A stretch of 64,000 nt of DNA. Origin: Brachycybe producta. Taxonomy: Eukaryota > Arthropoda > Diplopoda > Playtdesmida > Andrognathidae. Positions 10,165 through 22,283 of the stretch are shown here, piece by piece. The stretch covers positions 506,012 through 570,011 of the forward strand of contig JAUPFP010000073.1 in the NCBI GenBank assembly GCA_036925085.1. Direction: 5' to 3'. The number at the start of each line of letters is the position of its first letter. The stretch's first letter is position 1. The translations under genes were made by a program, and so were the position numbers. The notes beneath the pieces were generated by a model. That model made no database searches, was not told the DNA's origin, and saw only the letters and a program-made list of their open reading frames with translations.

Positions 10165-10560
10165 TTTTAAATTAGTTAAAAAAATCTCCACAAAGAGCGC
10201 TAGTATCGTTTTTCTATTGAGCCCATAGACCCTATGTTAAAGAAAAAAACGTTAATTTTTCAAATAACACAGTCGCGGCGGCAATATGTTTATTTTTCAT
10301 ATTTAAAGTTGTCCAATTTTGATGGTTCAGAGTTTAAATATAGGCTAATTGAGTGATAGAATGACAAAAAATTGGTAAGTGTGAGTCGATTTTTAAAAAC
10401 TATTTCAAAATCGTGAATTTTTAAATCTTATGTTAAATTCTATTGCGGTACTCAATGGAATTTCACATAAAATTTAAAAATTCGTGATTTCGAAATATTT
10501 TTGTTTAAAAAAATAGAACCGCACTTACCAATTTTTTGTCATTCTATCACTAGATCATCT
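10165..10560. mobile_element. FB-2 long foldback element, copy 2 (both ends truncated)
   Basis: Begins in the left arm at AAATCTCCACAAAGAGCGCT, continues through ATCGTTTTTCTATTGAGCCC and CAGTCGCGGCGGCAATATGT, then loops into the right arm ending at ACCGCACTTACCAATTTTTT and TCATTCTATCAC. The terminal GAGGCTACATCG on the left and most of the right arm are absent. The loop is shorter than in the complete copy at 54476. Confidence 0.75.
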
Positions 10561-10585
10561 TATCTGTCCAATAGAAAAAAATAAA

Positions 10586-10710
10586 CATGAAAGAGAGAGA
10601 GAGAGATTTAAAGAGAGAGAGGGATTGAAAGAGAGAGAGAGAGATTGAAAAAGAGAGAGAGAGAGGTTGAAAGAGAGAGATTGAAAGGGAGATTGAGAGA
10701 GAGAGAAAGT
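10586..10710. repeat. (GA)n with interspersed GATTGAAA
   Basis: Imperfect (GA)n blocks separated by ATTGAAAG/ATTTAAAG spacers. The minus-strand Ser-Leu frames are low-complexity artefacts. Confidence 0.8.
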
Positions 10711-11540
10711 CTATTGGATGTGCGTAACATGGATGTATGGACAGGCAACAAAAAAAAAAGCAATAGCCATGCATGTGGAACATTGTACAAGACACATCCA
10801 ATAAGAGTTCTTTTAATTTAATATCTGAGAATTATTAAATTTCCAATAGACTGACCACGGGAGCGTTAGAGTGATTACAACGACTCGCAGTCTGACAAGA
10901 CTTGAATAAAGAGGGAGAGTAAAATAAGAAGGGGGTTGGAAAAATAAGGGTGTAAAAAATAGAGAGAAATGAAAAAAAAAAAATGAAATTATGAAATGTT
11001 GGTTGGTAAGGTTGTGTTACAAGACAGAGAATGAAAAAAAGAAAATAAAGATGGAAGAAAAAGGCAGTGAGGCGTTCTTTCTTTTTTTCGTGCCTGTTTG
11101 CGTTGATGAAGAACTGAGAGAAAATATGAGATTGGATAGTGAGGGGGGGGGGGGAAGGGGTTGGAGTGAGGGTATGTTCGAAGATATTGCTCACATATTA
11201 TTTGTGACGTTGTTTTGTAATGATGGAGAATGAAACTCATAGGGAATTTTTTTATCCCCTTTCCTCCAAAAAAAAAAAGTCCCTATATGTAATATATAGA
11301 AAAAGTTGTAGGTGGTTTGACAGTTTTCTCTACTTTTTTTTTGGTTGTTTCAGTAGACGTGTGAGAAATTTCAGGTTGATTCATAACTTCCAATTTGTTT
11401 AGTTTTGTGTTAGATGGGGGGGGGGGGGGGGGGGGTTGGTGGGTTTAAAGGCGCTGAGGATGTGTATTGTGTGATTGCCCTATCGATAATTTTTAAGGGG
11501 TTTCTCAGTTTAAAATACAGTTTTGTTGTAAAATCGTAGT
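10711..11540. other. Unassigned spacer with poly-G tracts
   Basis: Contains an 11-G run at about 11144-11154 and a 20-G run at 11416-11435. No gene seen; the small ORFs are short and overlap each other on both strands. Confidence 0.45.
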
Positions 11541-12220
11541 GAAAATACTTTTAAGACTTTCTCAGCGAATCAAGTCAGTCTCAAACTTTCATTTTTGAAG
11601 ACCTTCTGAAACGTTTAAGAGACAATATAAAAAAATTCAATGCAATTTGAAGCTTTCAAGACAATTTTAAGTCATCAAGACACCCTTAAAGATTTCAAGA
11701 CACCCCCAAACTACCAAGAAAATTTCACACTTTGAAGAAATTCAAATTTTCAAGACAATTTTAAAACTCCTCAAACTATCAAGACAATCAAAAATTCTCA
11801 AGAAACTCAAATACGCAAGTCAATTTGAAACTTTCAAGACACTCAAATCTTCGAGACACTCAAATCTCCGAGGCACTCAAATCTCCGAGGCACTCAAATC
11901 TCCGAGACACTCAAATCACCGAGACACTCAAGTCTCCAAGATACTCAAGTCTCCAAGATACTCAAGTCTCCAAGACACTCAAGTCTCCAAGACACTCAAG
12001 TCTCCAAGACACTCAAATCTCCAAGATACTCAAATCCCCAAGACACTCAAATCTCCAAGACACTCAAATCTTCAAGAAAACCTCAAACTTACAAGATAGT
12101 CATATTTTCAAGACAATCTTAAAACTTTCATGATTCATGACACTCAACATTTTAAAACACTTTTAAGAATTCTGCGATACTTTCAAACATTTGCAAGATA
12201 ATCTCAACCTTTCAAAGACA
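11541..12220. repeat. 17-bp minisatellite (GACACTCAAATCTCCAA)
   Basis: The regular core (about 11838-12080) has about 14-15 units of 17 bp, e.g. GACACTCAAGTCTCCAA. Degenerate CAAGAC...TCAAA units continue on both sides. As 17 is not a multiple of three, the plus-strand frame at 11825-12133 passes through all three phases and yields a 17-residue periodic peptide. I do not regard it as a gene. Confidence 0.85.
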
Positions 12221-12508
12221 CTTAGATAGTTAATATGTAAATTCAACGTTAGAAGATATTTTCTGCTTGGTTTATCAAATATAAATACAAAATGCAAATA
12301 CAGAACTATAAATCCTCTAATTCGGATTAGTTCTTTCTCGATATCACATATCTATGCATTTTCAATATTTTTTCCCGTCTGTGTGTATATTTTGATGTAA
12401 TTTATTTTTGTGTTTTGTCTTAGAGCTTCAGGCAAAGTGACAAAAGAAATAAGGTTAACTAAAATTGTACTGAAGGTAGCGCTGTTATTGCATATATACT
12501 GTACACTG

Positions 12509-12561
<53 letters not shown>

Positions 12562-12866
12562 TTGCAGCAATTGAATGATAAACAAGAAGAATTGATTCTT
12601 GTTGTTGGTAAATGTGTATGTTTTAGGATGGAAAGAAGTAAAAGTAAAAGTTGCCTTTAGGGGTACCACAATGTATATATGGTAATCGTCTTACCGCATT
12701 TAATCCCATATGTCTTCCAGGCTTAAACCTACTTAACTTAGTGTTCACTTTATTAGGCGAAAAAGTCTTTTAGGACAAATAAAAACATTGAACTTTTTTT
12801 TTTCATTTTTTGTGTCAATATCGATGATGCATTTTTTTTTCTTCTTGTTTTCTTTGTGTGTGTTTG

Positions 12867-12926
<60 letters not shown>

Positions 12927-13167
12927 GAGAGAGAGAAAATGTATTCCTTTAAATCAAACCACAAATTCAAATTGCATTAAAAAATGGCTGAATAAGCGCT
13001 AAAATTAAACAAAAGCTAATGTGGATTTGGAAAGAACAGCTAAATTGTTGAAGTGTAGTTAGTACCTTGTACATACACATGAGTTAAATGAATTCAAATT
13101 AAATGTGTTCAGGTGAATTATACGGAATCCAGTTAAGGACATGAACCAAATATAAATTGACTTTAAT
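12221..13167. other. Spacer with long (GA)n tracts
   Basis: (GA)n at 12521-12557 and 12869-12937. Between them AT-rich sequence without a recognisable gene. GCTAAA-type words from about 12980 foreshadow the degenerate repeat at 13345. Confidence 0.5.
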
Positions 13168-13331
13168 TATTAATATTTAAAATTGAAATACTAAATCAAT
13201 ATTTTGTCAATAGTTTATAGATTATATTTAAGAATTAATAACTCAATATTTTCAGATTATTAACTGAATTAATTGAATTCGACCTATTGTTTGTTTGCCC
13301 TTCACAGGGCTCTGTAGAACATGTTTATTAC
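13168..13331. repeat. Dispersed repeat shared with 33890-34052
   Basis: About 164 bp here is highly similar, same orientation, to 33890-34052. Shared words include AAATTGAAATACTAAATCAA, ACTCAATATTTTCAGATTAT and AGGGCTCTGTAGAACA. No terminal inverted repeats or ORF seen. It may be part of a larger mobile element or an old segmental copy. Confidence 0.7.
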
Positions 13332-13344
13332 TTTGTAATTTAAT

Positions 13345-14010
13345 TGAGATGGTGTTAAGAAGCAACAAACATTAACAGATACTTGAAATTATTTTTTTTT
13401 AAAAAACTAGAAGGGTGATAGCTCAATCACTTAAGGGTGTTTTTATGATGATATTTTATAATATGATATTTTATAAATATATTTTAAACTCTTGAACAAT
13501 ACTTAAATGGGTTAAGTACTAAACTAAGATAAAACTAAAGGAAGTGAGAACTAAATTGGACATGGGATGAATGAAGAAAGGATTCAAATTATTAAAAGCT
13601 AAATTGAATAAGAACTAAATTTAATTAAAGTTAAATTTAGCAAGTCATAATGTGTTAAACTAGTATGAAGAAGAGTTAAATGAATTAAGTCACTAAATTC
13701 AGAAAAAAAAAACTAAATGAGATGAAAGTTAAATTAGACAATGGATGAATGAAGAAAAACGCTAAAATTATTAAAAGCTAAACTGCGGAAGGTCTTAACT
13801 TTATAAAAGCTAAATTGACCAAGAAATAAAGTGGATTTAAATTAATAGCCAAATTGTTGAAGTGCTAAACTTTTTTTTAAAAAAAATTAGTTAAATAAAT
13901 TAAGTACTTAACTATTAAATAACTAAATGAGATGAGATCTAAATTGGATGAATGTAAGAAGAGCTCAACCTATTAAAAGCTAACGTGTACAATAAACGAA
14001 CTATAACAAT
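13345..14010. repeat. Degenerate AT-rich tandem repeat (about 170-200 bp period)
   Basis: A module with GATGAGATCTAAATTGGATGAATGAAG followed by TATTAAAAGCTAAA (written here in two parts) recurs at about 13553, 13720 and 13925. The intervals are TAAATTG-rich and irregular. Confidence 0.5.
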
Positions 14011-14518
14011 AGCTAAACTTAAACCAGCAAATCAATTTAGCCCTTAATTTTCATTACTGAGTAATAGTAATGATGATGATAATTGAATTGCGGTTTGTTC
14101 GTAATTATTATATTAAGATGTTTATTAATTAAAAAATGATTTTGTTCAGGTTTTTTTTTGTCTTTACTTTTCTTAAGATGAATGTTTAAACAATTTATCA
14201 GATTATATTTGAAAAAGAAATTAAGACACTTTTGACATCTCTCAATGATGGTTACATAATTTGAAGTATGTTTAGAGAGTGTGAGAGAGGCTTCAGGATA
14301 TATATATATATATATAATAAAATGATATTAAATATATATATATATGTGTACACATTGATATGTATTAATTGAAAAATGGATTGATTAATGTTGCTCATCT
14401 ATGTGTCTAATTAATCTTATTTAAATACGGAATGTGTCAGCTTTGAGCATTTGCGTTTTTAATTAATGGCAATGGTGCGTGGGTGGGAGTCGAGTGGAGT
14501 GGGTGCTTTTACATTGAA

Positions 14519-14575
<57 letters not shown>

Positions 14576-14870
14576 CACAGACAGTCAAATGTTTTATATA
14601 ATTTATATATTGGAGGTTGGGAATGAGAAAGATGGGGGGAAAAGGAGTCTTGGGAATTTCGAATGTTCTGCACATTATACAGGGTGTGCAGCGATTTGAA
14701 CGCTTTTTCTTTTCTTCTTCTTCTTCAGTGTTTTAGGAACAGTACTGATTTTAAAATGTTTACCACTAAAATTGCACGTGTAACAGTCTCTGTGTGACCA
14801 AATCTGTACAATCAAGGTTAGAATAAAATTGTGCTGAAGCTTATTGGAATAATTCAACCAGTTATCTTGA
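14011..14870. other. Spacer with (TA)n at 14300-14345 and 14522-14571
   Basis: The (TA)25 tract at 14522-14571 is the longest pure TA run. ATACAGGGTGTGCAGCGATT at 14678 resembles a mariner-type terminal start, but I found no partner end. No gene. Confidence 0.5.
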
Positions 14871-15885
14871 GTTGATATTCATGTTCAAGTTTAAAATTCA
14901 ATTTCAAAATCAAGTTTTGAGTTAGAAGTTCGAGTTTCAAATATACTGTAAGTTTCAAGTTTGAGTTTCAAGTTGAAGTTCAAATTGAAGTTTCAGTTGA
15001 GCTTTAAGTTTGAGTTGGAGATTCAAAGTTTGAGTTGAGTTTTAAGTTTGAGTTGAGTTTTAAGTTTGAGTTGAGCTTCAAGTTTGAGTTTAGCTTCAAG
15101 TTTGAGTCAAGTTTTATGTTGAGTTTTAGTTGAGTTAAGTTCAGCTACAAGTTTGAGTTCCAGTTCAAGTTGGAATTCCAGTTCAAGTTGGAATTCCAGT
15201 TTAAGTTGGAGTTGAGTTTTAAGTTTGAGTTGAGCTTAAATCTAAGTAGAGTTCAAATTTGAGTTCCAGTTCAAGTTGGAATTCCAGTTTAAGTTGGAGT
15301 TAGAGGTTCAAGTTTGAGTTGAGCTTTAAGTTTGCGTTGAGCTTAAATCTAAGTAGAGTTCAAATTTGAGTTCCAGTTCAAGTTTGAGTTCCAGTTCAAG
15401 TTGGAATTCCAGTTTAAGTTGGAGTTAGAGGTTCAAGTTGGAGTTGAATTTTAAGTTTTGAGTTGAGCTTCAAATTTAAGTAGAGTTCGTTTGAGTTCCA
15501 GTTCAAGTTTGAGTTTCATGTTTGAGTTGGAGTTTCAAATTTGAGTTGGAGCTTCATGTTTGAGTTGAATTTTAAGTTTGAGTGGAGCTTCAAATTTAAA
15601 AAGAACTCAAGTTTAAGCTCCAGTTTAAGTTTAAGTTGGAGCTTCAATTTTGAGCTGAGCTTTTAAGTTTGAGTTGAGCTTCAAATTTAATTAGAGCTTA
15701 AGTTTGAGTTCCTGTTTAAGTTTTAGTTCCAGTTCAAGTTGGAGTTGGAGCTTCAAGTTTGAGTTGAGCTTTAAGTTTGAGTTGAGTTTCAAGTTTGAGT
15801 TGGAGCTTCAAGTTTGAGTTGAGCTTTAAGTTTGAGTTGAGTTTCAAGTTTAAGTAGAGTTCAAGTTTCAAAGTTCAGATTTAAA
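14871..15885. repeat. Minisatellite of AAGTTTGAGTTGAGCTTC units (about 18 bp)
   Basis: About 1 kb of diverged units built from CAAGTTTGAGTTGAGCTT and a longer variant with AGTTCCAGTTCAAGTTGGAA. Higher-order duplications are visible, e.g. AATCTAAGTAGAGTTCAAAT twice (about 15239 and 15347). Frames are broken; not coding. Confidence 0.85.
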
Positions 15886-16790
15886 AAACAAAACAGATGT
15901 TAGATTGACAATTGTAAGACACTTTCAACCACTCTGTAATATATTCATTTGTATCAATTGGAAAAAGCCACATTTTAATTTAGTGTACAGTCAGTCTTTC
16001 TATATTTTTTTTTCTCTCTTCCTTTTCATCTCTACAAATATTGGGTAGGTAGGTTGGTGGTGGTGGTGGTAGCCAGGCGCACAACTCCTGTATATTTCAT
16101 TTAGATATATATGGAGGAGAGAGACTATAGGGACAAATAACGAAATTTGCATTTCAAATTAGGTTTGGTTGGGTGTTGAACACCAATGAAAAGCGGCAAA
16201 AGCAAAAAGGAAATAAGGAGAAAGAAGAGAGAGAGAAAAAAAGAGATAGAAAACGTTGAGACAGATAATTAGCACTTCATTCTCTTTAGCACTTTTTTTT
16301 GAGGGGAAGGCTGTTTCTTTAAACCTGTAAATTGTGATTATCATTTACATTTGATATAAAAGTAAACAAATTTCTCTCTCAATAGATTTTCTATTTATTC
16401 AGTCATTGATTTTGTACTTGTGTAAAATGTGTTCAATGTTTCTCATTGGCCATTAGAAATGAGCTAATTAATTCTTTAGTCATTTGTAGGTTGTTGTTTT
16501 TTTTTTTCAGTAGATACTTTTCTAAAAATAAATGCTAAAAGAACATCCACATTTCTGCATGAAAATCGTTAGAAATATCTTTCTCTTTATTGATTTTTAA
16601 GGTATTTTTTTTAAAGTGTAAACGCCTCCTTTAGAAACTCTATGGGTTATTCTGTATTACAGGAACAAAAATTAAGAGAAAACTTGAAAGTGATTTAGAA
16701 ACTAGAAGGGTAGCTCATTTTTAGGACAGGTTGAAATTGTAGATTTTTTTCTTTTTTGTTCTTCTTCACATTAGTTTGTCCGGAAATAAA
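15886..16790. other. Unassigned spacer
   Basis: No gene seen. A (GGT)n run lies at 16050-16070 and a purine-rich tract at 16209-16250. Confidence 0.4.
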
Positions 16791-17960
16791 AGAAGAATCG
16801 GCAGAAATGCTAAACTCAAATCTGCACAAATGCTAAACTGAAATCTGCACAAATGCTAAACTGAAATCTGCACAAATGCTAAACTGAAATCTTCAGAAAT
16901 GCTAAACTGAAACCTAAAGAAATGCAAAACTGAAACCTAAAGAAATGCAAAACTGAAATCTGCAGAAATGCTAAACTGAAACCTGCAGAAATGCTAAACT
17001 GAAATCTGCAGAAATGCTAAACAAAAATCTGCAGAAATGCTAAACTAAAATCTGCAGAAATGCTAAACTGAAATCTGCAGAAATGCTAAACTGAAATCTG
17101 CAAAAATGCTAAATTGAAATCTGCAGAAATGCTAAACAGAAATCTGCAGAAATGCAAAATTGAAATCTGCAGAAATGCTAAACTGAAATCTGCAGAAATG
17201 CTAAACTGAAATCTGCAAAAATGCTAAACTAAAATCTGCAGAAATGCTAAACTGAAATCTGCAGAAATGATAAACTGAAATCTGCAGAAATGATAAACTG
17301 AAATCTGCAGAAATGCTAAACTGAAATCTGCAGAAATGCTAAACTGAAATCTGCAAAAATGCTAAATTGAAATCTGCAGAAATGCTAAACAGAAATCTGC
17401 AGAAATGCAAAATTGAAATCTGCAGAAATGCTAAACTGAAATCTGCAGAAATGCTAAACTGAAATCTGCAAAAATGCTAAACTAAAATCTGCAGAAATGC
17501 TAAACTGAAATCTGCAGAAATGATAAACTGAAATCTGCAGAAATGATAAACTGAAATCTGCAGAAATGCTAAACAGAAATCTGCAGAAATGCTAAACTGA
17601 AATCTGCAGAAATGCTAAACTGAAACCTGCAGAAATGCTAAACAAAAATCTGCAGAAATGCTAAACTGAAATCTGCAGAAATGCTAAACTGAAATCTGCA
17701 GAAATGCTAAACTGAAACCTGCAGAAATGCTAAACAAAAATCTGCAGAAATGCTAAACTGAAATCTGCAGAAATGCTAAACTGAAATCTGCAGAAATGCA
17801 AAATTGAAATCTGCAGAAATGCTAAACAGAAATCTGCAGAAATGCTAAACAGAAATCTGCAGAAATGCTAAACTGAAATCTGCCAAAATGCTAAACTGAA
17901 ATCTGCAAAGCTGCAAAACTCCGAAATACACAACTGTAAGGTTCAAACTGTGCAGAATCG
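16791..17960. repeat. 23-bp minisatellite (AAATCTGCAGAAATGCTAAACTG)
   Basis: About 48-50 head-to-tail copies of a 23-bp unit made of AAATCTGCAG plus AAATGCTAAACTG. Many copies are identical and contain the PstI hexamer CTGCAG. Variants (CTAAACAAA, CAAAATTGA, GATAAACTG) recur in the same order, showing block duplications of several units: the series at about 17100-17270 reappears at about 17345-17540. There are no spacers, so it is not a CRISPR-type array. Confidence 0.92.
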
Positions 17961-19074
17961 CATAACTTAAAATCTGCAGACCGAAGAGGAAGAGGAGGAG
18001 GAGGGGTTGTTCACAAATTGCCAACGTTAGGACACAAATTTTGCTTTGAACCTGTCCTAATGATTTCAGCTTATGAAATTATGAGCATCTGTGGTTCTGT
18101 TTCCATTGTTAAAACAGTTTTATAACGTGTGGTTATGAAATATGTAGAACTATAATAATGAAAGGGACTTTTTCTCTCCTCCTCTTTCTTTTCTATATGT
18201 GAATCATTTATTACAGTCAATAATTTAGTGTCACACATAACAGTTCATTATGATGATTGAGTGATTCAATCAGAAAAACTTGGGTTCCTTTTATTCTCTC
18301 TCTCTCTCTATTTTATTCTTGTGTAATGTTATGTTAGTGGTGCAGAAAGAATATAATTGTTTATTTCACATCTATAAATGTCTTGTTATATTCTTTTCAC
18401 TTTGCAGAATGAAAAAAAAAGAAGAAAAAATCCTAATAGGTATAAAGGATGATATTTTATTTAGAAGAAGGTTGGTTTCTGTTCTTATGGTTGTTATATT
18501 CTTCCCTATTCGACGATAAATGCAATTTATTTTAACCTAAAAGTCTTGAAGGTGCGTCATCATTCTGGAAAAAGGGAGTAACAAAAATGAGGAGGAGGGT
18601 GGGTAAAATTAAAATTTAGAAACCCTCACTAGAATGGAGCTTTCTAAATAATACAGGGTTCAAAACCAAGGACCCTACACAAGGATAAGGACATATACAA
18701 GTCCCTATAGACACCTTTCATTTTTTTTTACTTTTTTTGAAGGCTAACTTGCGGTTAATGTTAGGCTCTGTAGATGAAATGGGGGATAACTTTAGAAGGG
18801 GACAAGAGTTTCTCTTTCTAGCTTATTCAGGGGGTTATTTAGCTATGCTTTTTTCTTCTTTATCGGTTTCTAAATCTTCCTCTTGGAATCTCTAGTTTTT
18901 TTTAAAAAAAAAAAAAATAACATGGTGACGGGATTGTTGAAAAGGTGCATTCACAAACAACTTTTTTGGGTGTGTTGGAATAAAGTATTAAAAGGTGAAT
19001 CAACTGAATTGAGACTGTGTTAAACAAAATAAGGACTAAACAATTAAATATAAAACATGACAGAAATTACAATA
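17961..19074. other. Unassigned spacer
   Basis: No gene or transposon recognised. Short (TC)n at 18294-18308 and A-runs at 18412 and 18902. The small ORF at 18280-18519 is AT-rich with no motif I recognise. Confidence 0.4.
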
Positions 19075-19945
19075 CCTTGCTAGAACATGCACAAACCTGT
19101 TAGAACATGCGCCAACCTGTTATAACATGTGCAAACCTGTTATGAACAAACTTGTTAGAACACGAACAACCATGATAGAACATCAACAGACTTGTTAGAA
19201 CATGCACGAACTTTTTAGAACATGTACGAACTTGGTAGAACGTGCATAAACTTATTATAACATGCACGAACTTGTTAGAACATGAACAAACTTGTTAGAA
19301 CATGCACAAACTTGTTATAACATGCACAAACTTGTTAGAACATGAACAAACTTGTTAGAACATGAACAAACTTGTTAGAACATGAACAAACTTGTTAGAA
19401 CATGCACAAACTTCTTAGAACATGCACACACTTGTTAGAATATGCACAAACTTGTTAGAACATGCACAAACCTGATAGAACATCAACAAACTTGTTAGAA
19501 CATGCACGGACTTGTTAGAACATGCATGGACTTGTTAGAACATGCATGGACTTGTTAGAACATGCACGGACTTATTATAACATGCACAAACTTGTTAGAA
19601 CATGAACAAACTTGTTAGAACATGAACAAACTTGTTATAACATGCACAAACCTGTTAGAACATGAACAAACTTGTTGGATCATACATAGACTTGTTGGAT
19701 CATGCACAGACTTGTTTGAGCATGAACAAACTTGTTAGAACATGAACAAACTTGTTGGATCATGCACAAACCTGTTAAAACATGCACAAACTTTTTAGAA
19801 CATGCACAAACCTTTCAGAGCATACAAAAACCTTTTAGAGCATGCACAAACTTGTTGGATCATGCACAAACTTGTTTTAGTATACACAGACTTGTTTGAG
19901 CCTGCACAAACCTGTTAGAACATCTACAAACTTGTTCAATAAAAC
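19075..19945. repeat. 20-bp minisatellite (CATGCACAAACTTGTTAGAA)
   Basis: About 43 units of 20 bp. Variants include CATGAACAAA, CATGCACGGA, TTATAA for TTAGAA and TTGGAT for TTAGAA in the distal part. Divergence rises toward both edges, typical of an array homogenised in its centre. Confidence 0.92.
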
Positions 19946-20204
19946 CCTTATAAATTCACTAAATAAAACCATTCCTGATGCACGTGCAACCTCCTCTGAG
20001 AAGTAAATTCCATTTTTGAAATCACCCTAGGTACAAATGACCAAAAGTTCGAGTCTGCACGTGCGAAAATCTTATCATATTTTTTAGAGCAGTCACCAGA
20101 AAGCACGGGATGCAAGTTGTGGGAGCCCTTAACTGAAAAAAAAGATTGCCAGAATTGTTACCAGGAATGGCAGAAGAATAAAAACTAGAAAGTGGGACAA
20201 ATCC
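19946..20204. other. Unassigned spacer
   Basis: No repeat or gene recognised between the 20-bp and 33-bp arrays. Confidence 0.4.
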
Positions 20205-20400
20205 TAAATTTTCTCGAATCCGAATCATAAAAGGTTCTTGAATTTCTCGAATCCGAATCCTAAAAGGTTCTCGAATTTCTGGAATCCGAATCCTAAAAGG
20301 TTCTCGAATTTCTGGAATCCGAATCCTAAAAGGTTCTCGAATTTCTCGAATCCGAATCCTAAAAGGTGCTCGAATTTCTCGAATCCTTCATATAAGAATC
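20205..20400. repeat. 33-bp tandem repeat with TCTCGAATCCGAATCC
   Basis: About five units with cores GGTTCTCGAATTTCTCGAAT and CCGAATCCTAAAA. The TTCGAATC-type wording is shared with the adjacent transposon end at 20574, so the array may have grown from that element. Confidence 0.8.
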
Positions 20401-20573
20401 CTCTTATTTATTAAGAAGATACAAATAAATGAAATAATATTAAATATTAAATCATTAATAATAAAAAAACACAAGTGTGGCACTCAGGGTCAGGCCACAA
20501 GGTGATGATATTGGTGATCCGGGAACCACCAAAATTGCAACAATCGCCGGTTTTTTGGTTAGTAAACGCTTCT

Positions 20574-20752
20574 ATTGGACGACAATGGAGTTAAAACTAA
20601 TTTTACCAAAGTTTTAACAGTTTTTTTTAAAGGTTAGGACTCGAAAGATTCGAAAGACAAAAAAAGCGCAAAGATTCGAGTTTTCGAATCTCGTATATTT
20701 TTCAAGATTCGCAGGGATTCGAGGATTCCAATGTCCATTCCATCCCTATTAA
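20574..20752 (+). mobile_element. TTCGAATC-rich transposon end, copy 2
   Basis: Starts ATTGGACGACAATGGAGTTA, continues AAACTAATTTTACCAAAGTT, AAAGATTCGAAAGACAAAAA and GATTCGAGTTTTCGAATCTC, and ends near CCAATGTCCATTCCATCCCT. It is collinear with 38035-38200 and inverted relative to 1734-1890. ATTGGACG(A/T)CAATGG marks the inner border at two loci. Confidence 0.65.
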
Positions 20753-21189
20753 AAACATTTCGTTGCGCTATTCATTTCTTTTTCTTTTTTTTTTGGTTCC
20801 ATTCTGTATTACGAATGGGATGTCAACTTTTGTTATTTTCAATCTTCCTCCGGATTTTTTTTTTCTGATTTTTCTCTCATTTTTGCTTGATTTCCTAGCT
20901 ATCAAAACCCCCCTCTCTTTCTCTATCTATCTATCTTACACCCTTCTTATTTTATACGTTTGTCTTCACCCAACCATTGAGATTTTTTTTTTCTTCTTTT
21001 TTTTTTGGGGGGGGGGGGGAGATCTTAATACTTTTTCCCTTGCGTCTAAGTTTTCTTATGGCCGACCAAATTGTAGTGATAACAGTATTGTAAAAGCTTG
21101 AAGTACTGTCTTCTGATACGATACTTTTCTTTACGACTCCCTTTTTTTTCTATCTCACTTTCTCTCATACTTTTTCTTCACCATTTTAC

Positions 21190-21221
<32 letters not shown>

Positions 21222-21630
21222 GGTACAACAACCCTCCTAGTATTTTTTTTTCTTCCTTCTTTTTCTTTCTTGAGTTGTGAAAGACGAAATCACGTACTAA
21301 ATTAGGAGACGAAATGTTTATCGTCGTCTTTTAAGCTTTTATACTTTCTGTACATTATATATATATATATATAGAAAGAACAACCTTTCCTTCCATTTCA
21401 ACTTAACAAAAGAAGAACTGTTTGATTTCAAAACTGTGATTTTCTTTCTTAGCTTTTGTTCTCACCTCTATTATTCTTTCAATTCCCACCCCCTTCCTCC
21501 TCTCAATTCCACCAACCTCTGGAACAAAATGTGTCTGGTGGTGGTGGCGCTAAGAAAACGTCCACCCGTTTCAAAGTAGTATAAAGGCGCGTATTCATCT
21601 GAGCACGAACGGGGCAAGGCAATGGCAAGG
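20753..21630. other. Pyrimidine-rich spacer with TA and G runs
   Basis: T-rich sequence with poly-T next to a 13-G run at about 21007-21019, (TA)n at 21190-21206 and 21355-21375. No gene; plus-strand ORFs here are Phe/Ser-rich artefacts of T-runs. Confidence 0.45.
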
Positions 21631-22052
21631 CAATGGCATAGTTTGGCACATCACTGGGCTGAGTTAAGTTTGAAATTGTTTGGAAAAATTACACGTGGTG
21701 ATTGTCCTAAACCGCAGTCCAGTGATATTCATAAAGCACTATATATGGGCAGGGCTGACCAACTCTTAAGAAAATTAGGGAGATTTTTGCTAGGACAGAT
21801 TCATATTATTGGTCTTTTTTTCCCCCCAAGAGTTATAACTTATAAGACAATGGAACTCTCTTCCTGAGGAAGTGGTGAATGGTGATAATTTTGTTTTGTG
21901 GGATTGACAATTGTATATTCATTTTATTTTTTTTATATATGTGCACGTATACGTGCTTGACAATGCTTAATGCTGCATGTGGACTTTTATGTCCCTCTGC
22001 CATAGGCTTATTTGGCTGCAAGCAGAGTACTAATTGTAACTGTAATTGTAAA
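21631..22052 (+). mobile_element. LINE (CR1/L2-like) 3' fragment A
   Basis: 5'-truncated copy. It encodes WHSLAHHWAELSLKLFGKIT and then CPKPQSSDIHKALYMGR, the LxWxSLxxRR-type segment near the ORF2 C terminus, followed after a frameshift by the conserved FPRVI...RQWNSLPEEVVNGDN block (about 21818-21890) and a stop. The 3' untranslated part has CTTGACAATGCTTAATGCTG and TGCCATAGGCTTATTTGGCT, and ends in TAATTGTAACTGTAATTGTA. Closely similar to the copy at 38205, which is longer. Not functional. Confidence 0.82.
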
Positions 22053-22283
22053 AGGCGAGGCAGAACGATCATACGTATGTGGACGTGTCATCGAACTGCT
22101 GCAAACTGCATTCGGTTGTTACACATGTTACACATGCCAAATGAAGAGGATTTGTCATAGCAACGTGGACGTGACTAGGGGTGCCTTATATCAGCTAACT
22201 AGTAAATTTATATTCTTCGAAAAACCACGTTTAAAAATATTATTTTAAGGTCTAAGGACAATAACTGCACAGCAAATGATTAA

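Noticed and set aside
11825..12133. 102-codon plus-strand ORF with a 17-residue repeat
   Set aside because: It arises from a 17-bp minisatellite read through all three phases; no start context or motif supports a gene.
16791..17960. CRISPR array
   Set aside because: Repeats are head-to-tail without spacers, in eukaryotic-type DNA. The same applies to the 17-bp and 20-bp arrays.
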